In this document: positions 1 to 6,528 of the stretch, in pieces
Position numbering within the stretch: position 1 is the stretch's first letter
Layout: the number at the start of each line of letters is the position of its first letter
Assembly (NCBI GenBank): GCA_021296375.1
Contig: JAGWAQ010000049.1
Coordinates: forward strand, 1 to 10,036
DNA: 10,036 nucleotides
DNA from: Alphaproteobacteria bacterium
GTDB taxonomy: Bacteria; Pseudomonadota; Alphaproteobacteria; Puniceispirillales; UBA1172
Direction of reading: 5' to 3'
The notes under the pieces: model-generated
Told to the model about the DNA's origin: nothing
Databases searched by the model: none
Seen by the model: the letters and a program-made list of their open reading frames with translations, nothing else
Program-made: the position numbers and the translations under genes

Positions 1-978
1 GCCGATGATGTTCTGGAACTCTTTGGGCGGAAGTCCATACCCCGGACGAACGCTTTTGACGTCATCTTTGGTGATGGTATCTCCAGCTTTCAGCGCGTTG
101 ATAAAGTATAGGGACCGGCGAAACTGTTTATTGCCCTGATCAATAGTTCTGTTGTCGTAATCAATAACATTAAGCGCTTGCCAGGCGTTATGAGCATCTT
201 CTGTTAACGCCGCCAGGTGGCGTGGTTCCATTGAAAATGTGTCATCAGGCCCCCCCCCATTGCGGTCAAGGGTAAAGTGTTTTTCAATAATACTCGCCCC
301 GAGCGCGATGCTGGTGATGGCCGCGGTATTGTCGAGGGTGTGGTCTGAAAGTCCAATTTCACAATCAAATCGCTCGCGCATATCCCGGATTGTCCCTAAA
401 TGAGAATCTTCGGCCTGGGCAGGATAAGCACTTACGCAATGCAACAAGGCAACGCTTTCAGCGCCATGATCCAGCGCCGTATCTTTGGCGGCTTTCATTT
501 CTTCAAGCGTGCACATCCCCGTTGAGATAATCATTGGTTTTCCTGTCGACGCCGCGTATTTGATCAACTCATAATCAATCGCTTCAAAGGAAGCGATTTT
601 ATAGGCAGGGCAATCCAAGTCTTCGAGCAAATCAATGGCCGAATGGTCGAAAGGTGAGCTGAAGATAGTCAGGCCTATGCCGCGCGCATGATCAAAAAGG
701 GGGCGATGCCACTCCCAGGGCATATGGGCCTCTTCATAAAGTTCGTATAAAGTGCGATCTGCCCATAATCCGCCATCGTGAATAAATTCGGGTGCATCAG
801 ATTTAAGCGTAATTGTGTCTGGACGATAGGTTTGCAGCTTGATGGCATCCGCGCCATTGCGATGGGCTTCATCAATCAATTTCAAGGCATTTTCAATTTT
901 ACCATTATGATTTGCGGACAACTCAGCGATGACATAAGGGCGATGGGCAAGGCCGATTTTGCGATCATTAATTTGCAT
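1..978 (-). CDS. pseI: Pseudaminic acid synthase PseI, 3' end cut by window edge
   Basis: PEP-dependent NeuB-family synthase that condenses 6-deoxy-AltdiNAc with phosphoenolpyruvate to give pseudaminic acid in the cytoplasm. I translated 326 codons from the ATG at 976-978 to the window edge. The N-terminal motif is IAELSANHNG (residues 17-26), followed by KLQTY (47-51), STGM (152-155), HCVSAYP (180-186), the metal-site SDH with His213, and EKHFTLDRN with His234. The Gly-rich loop ending PD (241-245) and FSMEP are typical of PseI rather than of sialic acid NeuB. The visible end, RPGYGLPPKEF, is the SAF-type C-terminal domain, so probably only about 20-25 residues are missing. An AGGGA ribosome site lies 6 nt upstream inside the end of pseG. 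The start overlaps the pseG stop by 11 bp, indicating translational coupling. The catalytic loop is encoded by a run of nine G. Family assignment is firm; exact substrate is inferred from pseB, pseC and pseG alongside. Confidence 0.93.
   Translation of the reverse strand, partial: MQINDRKIGLAHRPYVIAELSANHNGKIENALKLIDEAHRNGADAIKLQTYRPDTITLKSDAPEFIHDGGLWADRTLYELYEEAHMPWEWHRPLFDHARGIGLTIFSSPFDHSAIDLLEDLDCPAYKIASFEAIDYELIKYAASTGKPMIISTGMCTLEEMKAAKDTALDHGAESVALLHCVSAYPAQAEDSHLGTIRDMRERFDCEIGLSDHTLDNTAAITSIALGASIIEKHFTLDRNGGGPDDTFSMEPRHLAALTEDAHNAWQALNVIDYDNRTIDQGNKQFRRSLYFINALKAGDTITKDDVKSVRPGYGLPPKEFQNIIG
250..258. repeat. Homopolymer: nine C on + strand (G9 in pseI coding strand)
   Basis: Nine consecutive C on the plus strand read as GGG GGG GGG in pseI and encode Gly241-Gly243 of the loop after the second metal-ligand histidine. 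The frame is open on both sides as given, so this copy is ON. A change of one base would shift the frame around codon 243 and remove the C-terminal SAF domain. It is the longest single-base run I noticed in the window. Confidence 0.9.
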
Positions 979-2083
979 GATGAATCCCTGAAATTTGTTG
1001 GAGGATGTGGCTTACTTTTGCACCACCCTTTCCGTCAGAAAGAGAAGATGCTTTTCGGGAAAGCTCTGACCTGAGCTCTGGAGTGTTGATCAATAAATCA
1101 ACGGATTGAGCAAGCTTCCGTTCGAGCTGATCGGGGTAAACCACAAGAGCAGCTCCATGTTGTTCAAGATGTTCAGCGACATGCATTTGATTGTCTACTA
1201 AAGGCAGGGCGATCATGGGCATGGCCATTGCACAACATTCCCAGGATGTGCTGCCCGCAGCAATAATCGCGATATCGGCCCTGGCCATTAAGGCTGCCAT
1301 GCTTGGGGGATTAATGTGAAGTTCAATTTCATATGGCATTTCTTTTGACAGATTTTCCAAATTCTCTTTCCAGGGGGCTGATGGCCCCACAACCAAATGT
1401 ATCTTCACATCGTTATGGTGGTCCCGGTTGGCAATAGCCTTGAGGACATCTCGGGCGGTATTGGTTGCATCAACACCTCCCATTGAGACCAAAACTTCGG
1501 TTTTTGTGGTGAGGTGTTGATGATGCGTGGCGGCATCTGCGGCTTCGGTAAACTCTGGCCGGAGAAGAGCAAACTGAGGGCCGGTCAGCACCACGCATTG
1601 TTCAGGAACATAAGACTGATAGTCATCAGCCGTTGAATTGAGATTTTGATTGAGCAAAACATCACAGTCATGAGTGGTGGTGTTCATATCATCCAGCACC
1701 ATGATGTGCCGACAATGGGGGCGTAATAACCGCGCCCAGTCCTGATCAATTGCATAATGATCGATGACAATCCAATCTGGCGTATCGCCATTCAGAAGTT
1801 CTATCGTGTCAAGGGCATCCTGGTGTTGGCTGGTGCCCAGCCAATTGGCGTAGGGGCGCATCTCATCAGGTTCAATTTCAGTTGCGGTGGCTTCAGGCAA
1901 CTCGAGAATATTGATGCCCAAGGATGATATCTTTTCAATCAGATCACCTTCTGCGGGACGGGTGATAAAGCTGCAGTGACTGCCATTTTCCATCAGGTAA
2001 TGGGCCAGAGACAGGCATCTCATAATGTGACCTGTACCAATTTGGCGAGAGCCATCTACCCGAAAGGCGATATTCATGGGCAT
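968..2083 (-). CDS. pseG: UDP-sugar hydrolase PseG
   Basis: Glycosyltransferase-B-like hydrolase that removes UDP from UDP-2,4-diacetamido-2,4,6-trideoxy-L-altrose, the step before PseI. Of 371 residues, the N-terminus has the family signature FRVDGSRQIGTGHIMRC (residues 7-23), whose His19 corresponds to the catalytic histidine described for Campylobacter PseG. Further motifs are IDHY (108-111), LLNQN (143-147), the domain-linker region SMGGVD (200-205) and the UDP-binding AGSTSWE (276-282) followed by PLVDNQ. Met3 (codon ending at 2077) is an equally good start: it aligns with the usual family N-terminus and places the histidine at 17. Neither start has a clear ribosome site. The upstream aminotransferase stop is only 8 bp away, so coupled translation is likely. 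At about 370 residues it is longer than the Campylobacter protein, as in many other proteobacteria. Confidence 0.92.
   Translation of the reverse strand: MPMNIAFRVDGSRQIGTGHIMRCLSLAHYLMENGSHCSFITRPAEGDLIEKISSLGINILELPEATATEIEPDEMRPYANWLGTSQHQDALDTIELLNGDTPDWIVIDHYAIDQDWARLLRPHCRHIMVLDDMNTTTHDCDVLLNQNLNSTADDYQSYVPEQCVVLTGPQFALLRPEFTEAADAATHHQHLTTKTEVLVSMGGVDATNTARDVLKAIANRDHHNDVKIHLVVGPSAPWKENLENLSKEMPYEIELHINPPSMAALMARADIAIIAAGSTSWECCAMAMPMIALPLVDNQMHVAEHLEQHGAALVVYPDQLERKLAQSVDLLINTPELRSELSRKASSLSDGKGGAKVSHILQQISGIHHAN
985..989 (-). promoter_or_regulatory. Ribosome binding site of pseI
   Basis: AGGGA read on the minus strand, 6 nt before the pseI ATG at 976-978 and within the last codons of pseG. 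It supports this start and coupling of the two genes. Confidence 0.7.
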
Positions 2084-2091
2084 TGACGAAA

Positions 2092-3426
2092 TCAGATGAA
2101 CTTTCGAAACACAGGCTTGGCCGCTTCACCAATCAGCAGTCGAGAAGTCGATTGGTTGTCTAACGCCTCGGCATAGACATTCAGCGAAGCGTCAAAGGCT
2201 TCGAGAATTTCATGGATGATAGCGTCGTTATGTGACCATGTGGGGTAAAACAGTCCTTGAAAAAGGATGTTGCGGCGGATCATCTCCTGCAAGAGCAATG
2301 TGCGGAAGTTACTGTCAACTTTAAGGTCATGGTTTAAACAATTGACGACAAACAGACAGGGGTCCCCGAGAACTTGCAGATAGGCGGTCATGTTCTTTTG
2401 GGCAATGATCTTGCGAAGCCCGTCTTGCAAGATTTGGCCTCGTCGCCAATTGTCGGCAAACATATCATGCTGTTCAAATTGGCGGATGGTTTCAATCATG
2501 GCGGCAAGCCCGGTTGACTCCGCGCCGTGGGTTGACGAAATCAGAAATAGTTTTCTTTCGCCACTGTTGCGCACTCCACCCAGTTCCATAATCTCACGCT
2601 TGCCTGTCAGGGCGCAGGCGGAAAACCCGTTGGCCATCCCTTTGCCCCAAGTCGACAAGTCCGGTTCAACATTGAAATGATGTTGAGCTCCTTTGATATG
2701 CCATTTGAAACCTGAGACCATTTCATCAAGGATATACACAACACCATTGGCGCGGCAGATATCACCAACCTTGTTGAGAAAATCATCTGTTGGTGGGTCA
2801 AATTTTGTCGGTTCCATGATGAGACAGGCAATGTCATGGTCGGGATCAGCAAACAGTTGCTCTACGGACGCTAAGTCATTGTAGCTGAATTTCACCGATA
2901 GTTCTGCCGCCCCAGGTTCAACACCGAAATCACATGCTGTTGATGCGATAAACCAGTCATCAAAGCTGAAAAAATTATGCTCTTTAGCTAAGGCCACCTT
3001 GTTTTTGTTGGTGTAGGCGCGCGCCAGTTTAACTGCCGCGGTTGTCACGGTGGACCCGTTCTTGGCAAATTTGACCATATCGCCCGATTGAACGGTATCG
3101 AGAAATATTTCTGCAGCTTCCAGTTCAAGCAAAGCCGGGCGTTGGAAATTAGTGCCAAGATAAGCAGATTCGGCAACAGCTTTGGCAACAGGCTCATAGC
3201 CGTGGCCAATACTGACGGCTGTCAGGCCCATGCTGCAGTCAATAAACCTGTTTTGCTCAAGGTCCCAAACTTCGGCCCCCTTGCCATGAGAAATGGCGTG
3301 AGGGGCATTTTCAGGAAACTGGTCATCACCTTTAGAATAGGTGTGGCACCCCCCTGGAATGAGGTGATGCAGCCGGTCGCTTATGGATTCATTTTGTTCT
3401 TGAAGGCGTTTATCTAAGGTCATCAT
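2092..3426 (-). CDS. Class III PLP aminotransferase, glutamate-1-semialdehyde-aminomutase-like
   Basis: Fold-type I, class III aminotransferase of the HemL-like group. With the start at 3426 it has 444 residues. Motifs are LIPGGCHT near the N-terminus, the cofactor-phosphate region KNGST (about 122-126), the PLP-nitrogen aspartate in ILDEMVSGFKW (Asp234) and the Schiff-base lysine in STWGKGMANGF (Lys262). The frame stays open upstream to an ATG at 3489, but that start would overlap the previous gene by 47 bp. ATG 3426 (or the adjacent ATG 3423) has an AGGA 7-10 nt upstream and a normal family N-terminus, so I prefer it. The gene lies 16 bp after the SpsF-like gene and 8 bp before pseG. It is probably not the haem-pathway enzyme: the lysine motif differs from the usual HemL form and the setting is sugar biosynthesis. 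A role as a sugar aldehyde/ketone aminotransferase is inferred; its substrate is unknown. Confidence 0.85.
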   Translation of the reverse strand: MMTLDKRLQEQNESISDRLHHLIPGGCHTYSKGDDQFPENAPHAISHGKGAEVWDLEQNRFIDCSMGLTAVSIGHGYEPVAKAVAESAYLGTNFQRPALLELEAAEIFLDTVQSGDMVKFAKNGSTVTTAAVKLARAYTNKNKVALAKEHNFFSFDDWFIASTACDFGVEPGAAELSVKFSYNDLASVEQLFADPDHDIACLIMEPTKFDPPTDDFLNKVGDICRANGVVYILDEMVSGFKWHIKGAQHHFNVEPDLSTWGKGMANGFSACALTGKREIMELGGVRNSGERKLFLISSTHGAESTGLAAMIETIRQFEQHDMFADNWRRGQILQDGLRKIIAQKNMTAYLQVLGDPCLFVVNCLNHDLKVDSNFRTLLLQEMIRRNILFQGLFYPTWSHNDAIIHEILEAFDASLNVYAEALDNQSTSRLLIGEAAKPVFRKFI

Positions 3427-3433
3427 AACGTCG

Positions 3434-3437
3434 TCCT
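3434..3437 (-). promoter_or_regulatory. Ribosome binding site that sets the class III aminotransferase start
   Basis: AGGA on the minus strand, 7 nt before ATG 3424-3426 and 10 nt before ATG 3421-3423. It lies in the 16-bp gap after the SpsF-like stop and argues against the longer upstream start at 3489. Confidence 0.6.
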
Positions 3438-3442
3438 GAGAT

Positions 3443-4204
3443 TTAGCGAATAAACATGGTTGAATAACCTTCTTCAACATAAGGCTCAATGAGACTTTTT
3501 AAAGAAGGGTTTTGGTCGAGATAGTCAATGATCTTGTTGATGGGGATGCGGGGCTGATGATCTGAAAATTTTTCAAAGCAAGCCCGGCACACTACCAGGT
3601 CTTCGGGATAATCCACGGTAAGGCGCAGATCCTTTCGTTGGAATTCAGGTTGAGCTTTTATAATATCAATTTTGAAACGGTCGATGTTTTCACGCAGATA
3701 TAATGTGCATAATTCGGAACGGTGTCGATCGTCTCCATCCTGATGAGATTGGGCCAAAGCCGCAAGGTTGATGATTTCAAAGCTACATCCGTCAAGGGTA
3801 TCATCAAAGAACGTGCCCTCATTATTATTGGCCAGATGGTGCTGCCATAATTCATCAACTTGTTCAAATTGAACGAAAGGTGACTCACTTGTGACGCGGA
3901 AAATATCAGTCGCGCCCGCGTATTGACCTGCTTTGACCAACCGCCCCAGAACATCATGCTCGTCGCCTGTAACAAAACGTAAATTGCGCTTTTCAGCAAA
4001 TAATTTAAACGCAATATTTTCTGGTGCTTCACTAATTGCCAGTACTATTTCATCAATAGCATCAATGCCTTCAAGGCAATTGATGATATTATCGAGAATA
4101 GTAACCCCACCTTCGATATCGAGATAATGCAAAGGCTTGGCATAGAGCCGGGAGCCGTTCATTCGGCATGCAATTGCAGCAACAAGTTTGCGGTTATTCG
4201 TCAA
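3443..4204 (-). CDS. SpsF-like nucleotidyltransferase (GT-A fold), divergent
   Basis: A 253-residue protein resembling SpsF/cytidylyltransferase-like enzymes that activate sugars with a nucleotide. The nucleotide-binding motif ACRMNGSRLYAKPL (12-25) corresponds to the family form with R-x-x-SRLPGKxL. GDEHDVLGR (80-88), RVTSESPF (103-110), DGCSFEI (139-145) and LRLTVDYPEDL (193-203) match the remaining family blocks in order. Unusually, the normally conserved TGDCPL aspartate is replaced by Glu (TSESPF), and the P before the G/A-K is Tyr. It is not a close PseF relative, which would begin with a PARGGSK-type motif. The start codon is TTG, overlapping the end of the NeuB-like gene by 11 bp, with AAAGG 9 nt upstream. 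The next in-frame Met (residue 15) lies inside the nucleotide loop and is too late. Sugar-nucleotide synthesis is inferred; neither the sugar nor the nucleotide can be read from sequence. Confidence 0.8.
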   Translation of the reverse strand: MTNNRKLVAAIACRMNGSRLYAKPLHYLDIEGGVTILDNIINCLEGIDAIDEIVLAISEAPENIAFKLFAEKRNLRFVTGDEHDVLGRLVKAGQYAGATDIFRVTSESPFVQFEQVDELWQHHLANNNEGTFFDDTLDGCSFEIINLAALAQSHQDGDDRHRSELCTLYLRENIDRFKIDIIKAQPEFQRKDLRLTVDYPEDLVVCRACFEKFSDHQPRIPINKIIDYLDQNPSLKSLIEPYVEEGYSTMFIR

Positions 4205-5204
4205 TGTCTGAAACCTTTATTGCGGTGTGCGCTGGAATATCGTGACGGGCCTTGCGACCAATAAGATCGCTATAAGAAGTGAACGTTCCTGTCTCAACAT
4301 GCCTGAGTTGGGTCAAATCTGCGGCGGTAAGGGTTTGCCCGGCAGCGATGGCCCTGGCGGAAATAATACTACGGCGGATATTTTTGCGATACTGAGCTTC
4401 AGATGAAGACATCCCGAAGTCATTGCTGTCGGTGCTATGGCCAAAGGCGCGGTTGGCTTGATGGATTTCCTCAACATAATGCCTGAAACGATCAGGATTA
4501 AGGGCGGACTCGTGGTCTTCCATCATCATGCATTCGCCGAGGGTGATATGTTTTTCAAGAATTTTTGCTCCGGCACCGATCGCCATTGTCGAGAGCAGCA
4601 AATGATTATTGGACTCAGGTAACGAGTGATCCGCAAACCCAATAGTGACGTGATTAAGGGCGTTTGTATGCTGGCATAAGGCCTGAACGCGATTGATATT
4701 ATTGTCATCGGTTTCCGTTGGATAACCCTGGAAACCAACCATCAGAATAATATTTTTTTCCTTGAGAATGGCAAGCGCGTCATCAATCTCATCACGATGC
4801 GCCCCGCCAATTCCTAAAATCACATTTTGGATTGAAGAGGCTGCAATCTCACCCAAAAGCGCATGGTTCACCAAGTCTGTCGCGTGAGTCATGATGGTGG
4901 TGACTCCCATTTCGATACTGAGCGCCAGGCTTCGTGTGCCAAAGACATCGATGATGATTTCAATGCCCAGGTCATTTGCTTCTGCCATAAGGCTATGCCA
5001 GCTTGCGTCAGGCATCTCAAGGGAACTGAACAATCCATAATGTTCATAATCAGGGGTGGCCAGTTCATTGGCGAAGATCATTTGGAATTTAATCGCGTTG
5101 GCTTTTGCTGACGCGGCAGCCTTGATAAGAAGTGAGGCCTGCAACTCTCGGCCTTCAAATCCCTGTGCGGCTTCAGCGATGATCATCACATTAGTATCGG
5201 TCAT
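4194..5204 (-). CDS. Divergent NeuB-family keto-sugar synthase with SAF domain
   Basis: A second NeuB/SpsE-family PEP aldolase-type synthase in the cluster, 336 residues. The TIM-barrel core is recognisable: IIAEAAQGFEG (8-18) replaces the usual IAEIGxNHNG, IKFQM (38-42) carries the lysine, GFADHS (189-194) and EKHITL (217-222) carry the two metal-ligand histidines (His193, His219), and EDHESALNP (229-237) keeps the DHxxSLxP-type block. The region from RRSI (277-280) to the end is a SAF/antifreeze-like domain with DLIGRKARHDIP. Departures from the family are the loss of the NHNG pair, GIGGA (131-135) where STGM is expected, and HVETGTF in place of the usual RPGxG. The key metal ligands remain, so it is likely an active enzyme with another substrate. 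It has a strong AAGGAG site and starts 13 bp after pseC. Substrate unknown; a nonulosonate or related sugar is inferred. Confidence 0.85.
   Translation of the reverse strand: MTDTNVMIIAEAAQGFEGRELQASLLIKAAASAKANAIKFQMIFANELATPDYEHYGLFSSLEMPDASWHSLMAEANDLGIEIIIDVFGTRSLALSIEMGVTTIMTHATDLVNHALLGEIAASSIQNVILGIGGAHRDEIDDALAILKEKNIILMVGFQGYPTETDDNNINRVQALCQHTNALNHVTIGFADHSLPESNNHLLLSTMAIGAGAKILEKHITLGECMMMEDHESALNPDRFRHYVEEIHQANRAFGHSTDSNDFGMSSSEAQYRKNIRRSIISARAIAAGQTLTAADLTQLRHVETGTFTSYSDLIGRKARHDIPAHTAIKVSDIDE
4214..4218 (-). promoter_or_regulatory. Ribosome binding site supporting the TTG start of the SpsF-like gene
   Basis: AAAGG on the minus strand, 9 nt before the TTG at 4202-4204 and inside the 3' end of the NeuB-like gene. 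It supports a non-ATG start that overlaps the preceding stop. Confidence 0.6.
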
Positions 5205-5213
5205 GTGGCGAGG

Positions 5214-5219
5214 CTCCTT
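5214..5219 (-). promoter_or_regulatory. Strong ribosome binding site of the NeuB-like gene
   Basis: AAGGAG on the minus strand, 9 nt before the ATG at 5202-5204, overlapping the pseC stop codon at 5218-5220. It is the best ribosome site in the window and suggests high or independent initiation of the accessory trio. Confidence 0.8.
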
Positions 5220-6477
5220 AATTCGATAAGCCAGAGGGCTTCAGGGTACGCTTAAGGCAGGAGATGACAAAATCAAAGTCATCATCAGTTAGGCCATAGT
5301 AAAGAGGCAGGGACAAGGCGGTGTTGTAATAGCCCATGCTTTGCGGGAACATGTCAGCTTGCCACCCTTGCGCCGCGTAGAATGGGTGCAGATGGACGGG
5401 GATGTAATGAACCTGAGTTAAAATGCCCGCCTTTTTAAGGTTGTTCATGAAGGTCAATCGTGTTGTGCCGAGGCCTTCAAAATCAATTGCGACGGGATAA
5501 AGGTGATTGGCTGATTGTTGGTGGTTAGTGGCCTGGGCTGCTGCGATATGTTCCAAAGGTGCCAATTCAGCCTCATAACGGCGGATGATGTTCCTGCGGT
5601 GTTCGAGAAACTGTTCAAGTTTCTTGAGCTGGGATTGTGCCAGTGAAATTTGAATATCGGTATTGCGATAATGATACCCAATTGAAGCCATTTCATAGTA
5701 CCAGGGGTTTGTTTCATCTCCGGTGAAGGCAAGGTGTGTGTTGATGTATTCATCATCAAGTTTATTGATGCCGTGCGAACGCAATCGAAGGAGCGATTTA
5801 TAAATCGCGTCGTCATTTGTGGTGATAATGCCGCCTTCGCCGGCGGCAATGGATTTGACGGGATGAAGTGAAAACCCAGTGGAGTCAGAATGCCCGCATG
5901 ACGGCACTTTGGCGCCACTAGGATATGTCGCGCCGAGGGCATGGGCCGCGTCCTCAACAACATATTTTTCTGCTGAACGAGCGACGGCAGAGATTTCGGC
6001 AATGCCTGCTGTGGACCCTGGAAAAAGATCAGGCGCTTCAATTTTGATATCAGGATGATCAGCCAACGTTTTCGTCACTTCACCAGGGTCTAGGTTCAAG
6101 GTGCTGCGATCGATATCAGCGAACACGGCTCTTCCACCACAATAATGGGCGGCGTTTGCCGTTGATACGAAAGTAATCGGGGAAGTCAGAACAGCATCAC
6201 CTGCCTGAACGCCAAGCGCTATATAGGATAAATGCAAGCCTGCCGTGGCTGATGACACGACAACAGCATATTTTGCCCCAACGTAGGCGGCAACCTGTTC
6301 TTCAAATTCTGGTATCTTGGGCCCCTGTGTAAGGTTGCCATAGCGCAGGGTGTTGGCCACAGCGGCAATGTCATCTTCATCAACATAATGCTTGCCGTAG
6401 GGGATTATTGATGTTGCGGTTTTAATGTAATTTTTGGTGTCATGATCATCGTGCATCATGCGCAGGTGATCAGCCAA
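5218..6477 (-). CDS. pseC: UDP-4-keto sugar aminotransferase PseC (DegT/DnrJ/EryC1 family)
   Basis: PLP enzyme that converts the PseB product to UDP-4-amino-4,6-dideoxy-AltNAc. The translation from TTG 6477 has 419 residues. Motifs are IPYGKHYVDEDDI (25-37), LTQGPKIPEFE (49-59), the cofactor region SSATAGLHL (75-83), VEDAAHALGA (174-183) with Asp176, and the Schiff-base lysine in SLHPVKSIAAGEGG (Lys208). YHYRNTDIQ and a C-terminal PLYYGLTDDD follow as in PseC. The segment APDLFPGSTAGIAE (148-161) differs from the usual PVHFAG-type stretch. The start is uncertain: TTG 6477, ATG 6459 and ATG 6456 are all possible and none has a good ribosome site. The frame is open back to the TGA of the preceding reductase gene, with reductase-like sequence in between. 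PseC function is well supported; the exact N-terminus is not. Confidence 0.9.
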   Translation of the reverse strand: MADHLRMMHDDHDTKNYIKTATSIIPYGKHYVDEDDIAAVANTLRYGNLTQGPKIPEFEEQVAAYVGAKYAVVVSSATAGLHLSYIALGVQAGDAVLTSPITFVSTANAAHYCGGRAVFADIDRSTLNLDPGEVTKTLADHPDIKIEAPDLFPGSTAGIAEISAVARSAEKYVVEDAAHALGATYPSGAKVPSCGHSDSTGFSLHPVKSIAAGEGGIITTNDDAIYKSLLRLRSHGINKLDDEYINTHLAFTGDETNPWYYEMASIGYHYRNTDIQISLAQSQLKKLEQFLEHRRNIIRRYEAELAPLEHIAAAQATNHQQSANHLYPVAIDFEGLGTTRLTFMNNLKKAGILTQVHYIPVHLHPFYAAQGWQADMFPQSMGYYNTALSLPLYYGLTDDDFDFVISCLKRTLKPSGLSN

Positions 6478-6528
6478 ATCGATGGCATCAATCCCGAGTG
6501 TTGTTTTTAACTTGGCATTCGATAATCA
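6478..6528 (-). other. Reductase-like tail past an in-frame TGA, leading into pseC
   Basis: After the TGA at 6526-6528 the same frame encodes 16 residues, LSNAKLKTTLGIDAID, and then ADHLRMM at the nominal start of pseC. This matches the usual end of RmlD-like reductases (an RPxxLxLxxxKLxxxLG pattern followed by a short helix). The reductase, TGA and pseC are in one frame: 7323 to 5218 is 702 codons with this single internal stop. It may be a former fusion split by a nonsense change, a readthrough site, or a sequence error. Confidence 0.6.

Noticed and set aside
778..1074. Plus-strand open frames, such as this 98-codon one, as separate genes
   Set aside because: They lie antisense to well-supported genes across the whole window, have no recognisable domains or ribosome sites, and look like shadows.
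3427..3489. Longer N-terminus for the class III aminotransferase starting at ATG 3489
   Set aside because: It would overlap the SpsF-like gene by 47 bp and adds 21 residues without family resemblance; ATG 3426 has a ribosome site and fits the usual start.
3443..4204. SpsF-like gene as PseF, the CMP-pseudaminic acid synthetase
   Set aside because: It lacks the PARGGSK-type N-terminal motif and follows the SpsF block order instead.
4753..4759. Run of seven T in the NeuB-like gene as a slippage site
   Set aside because: It is short, encodes ordinary Lys/Asn codons, and runs of this length are common; the same applies to the six-base G/C runs near 3350 and 9082.
6526..6528. TGA read as tryptophan under an alternative genetic code
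   Set aside because: The class III aminotransferase ends at a TGA at the expected place, so TGA works as a stop in this genome.
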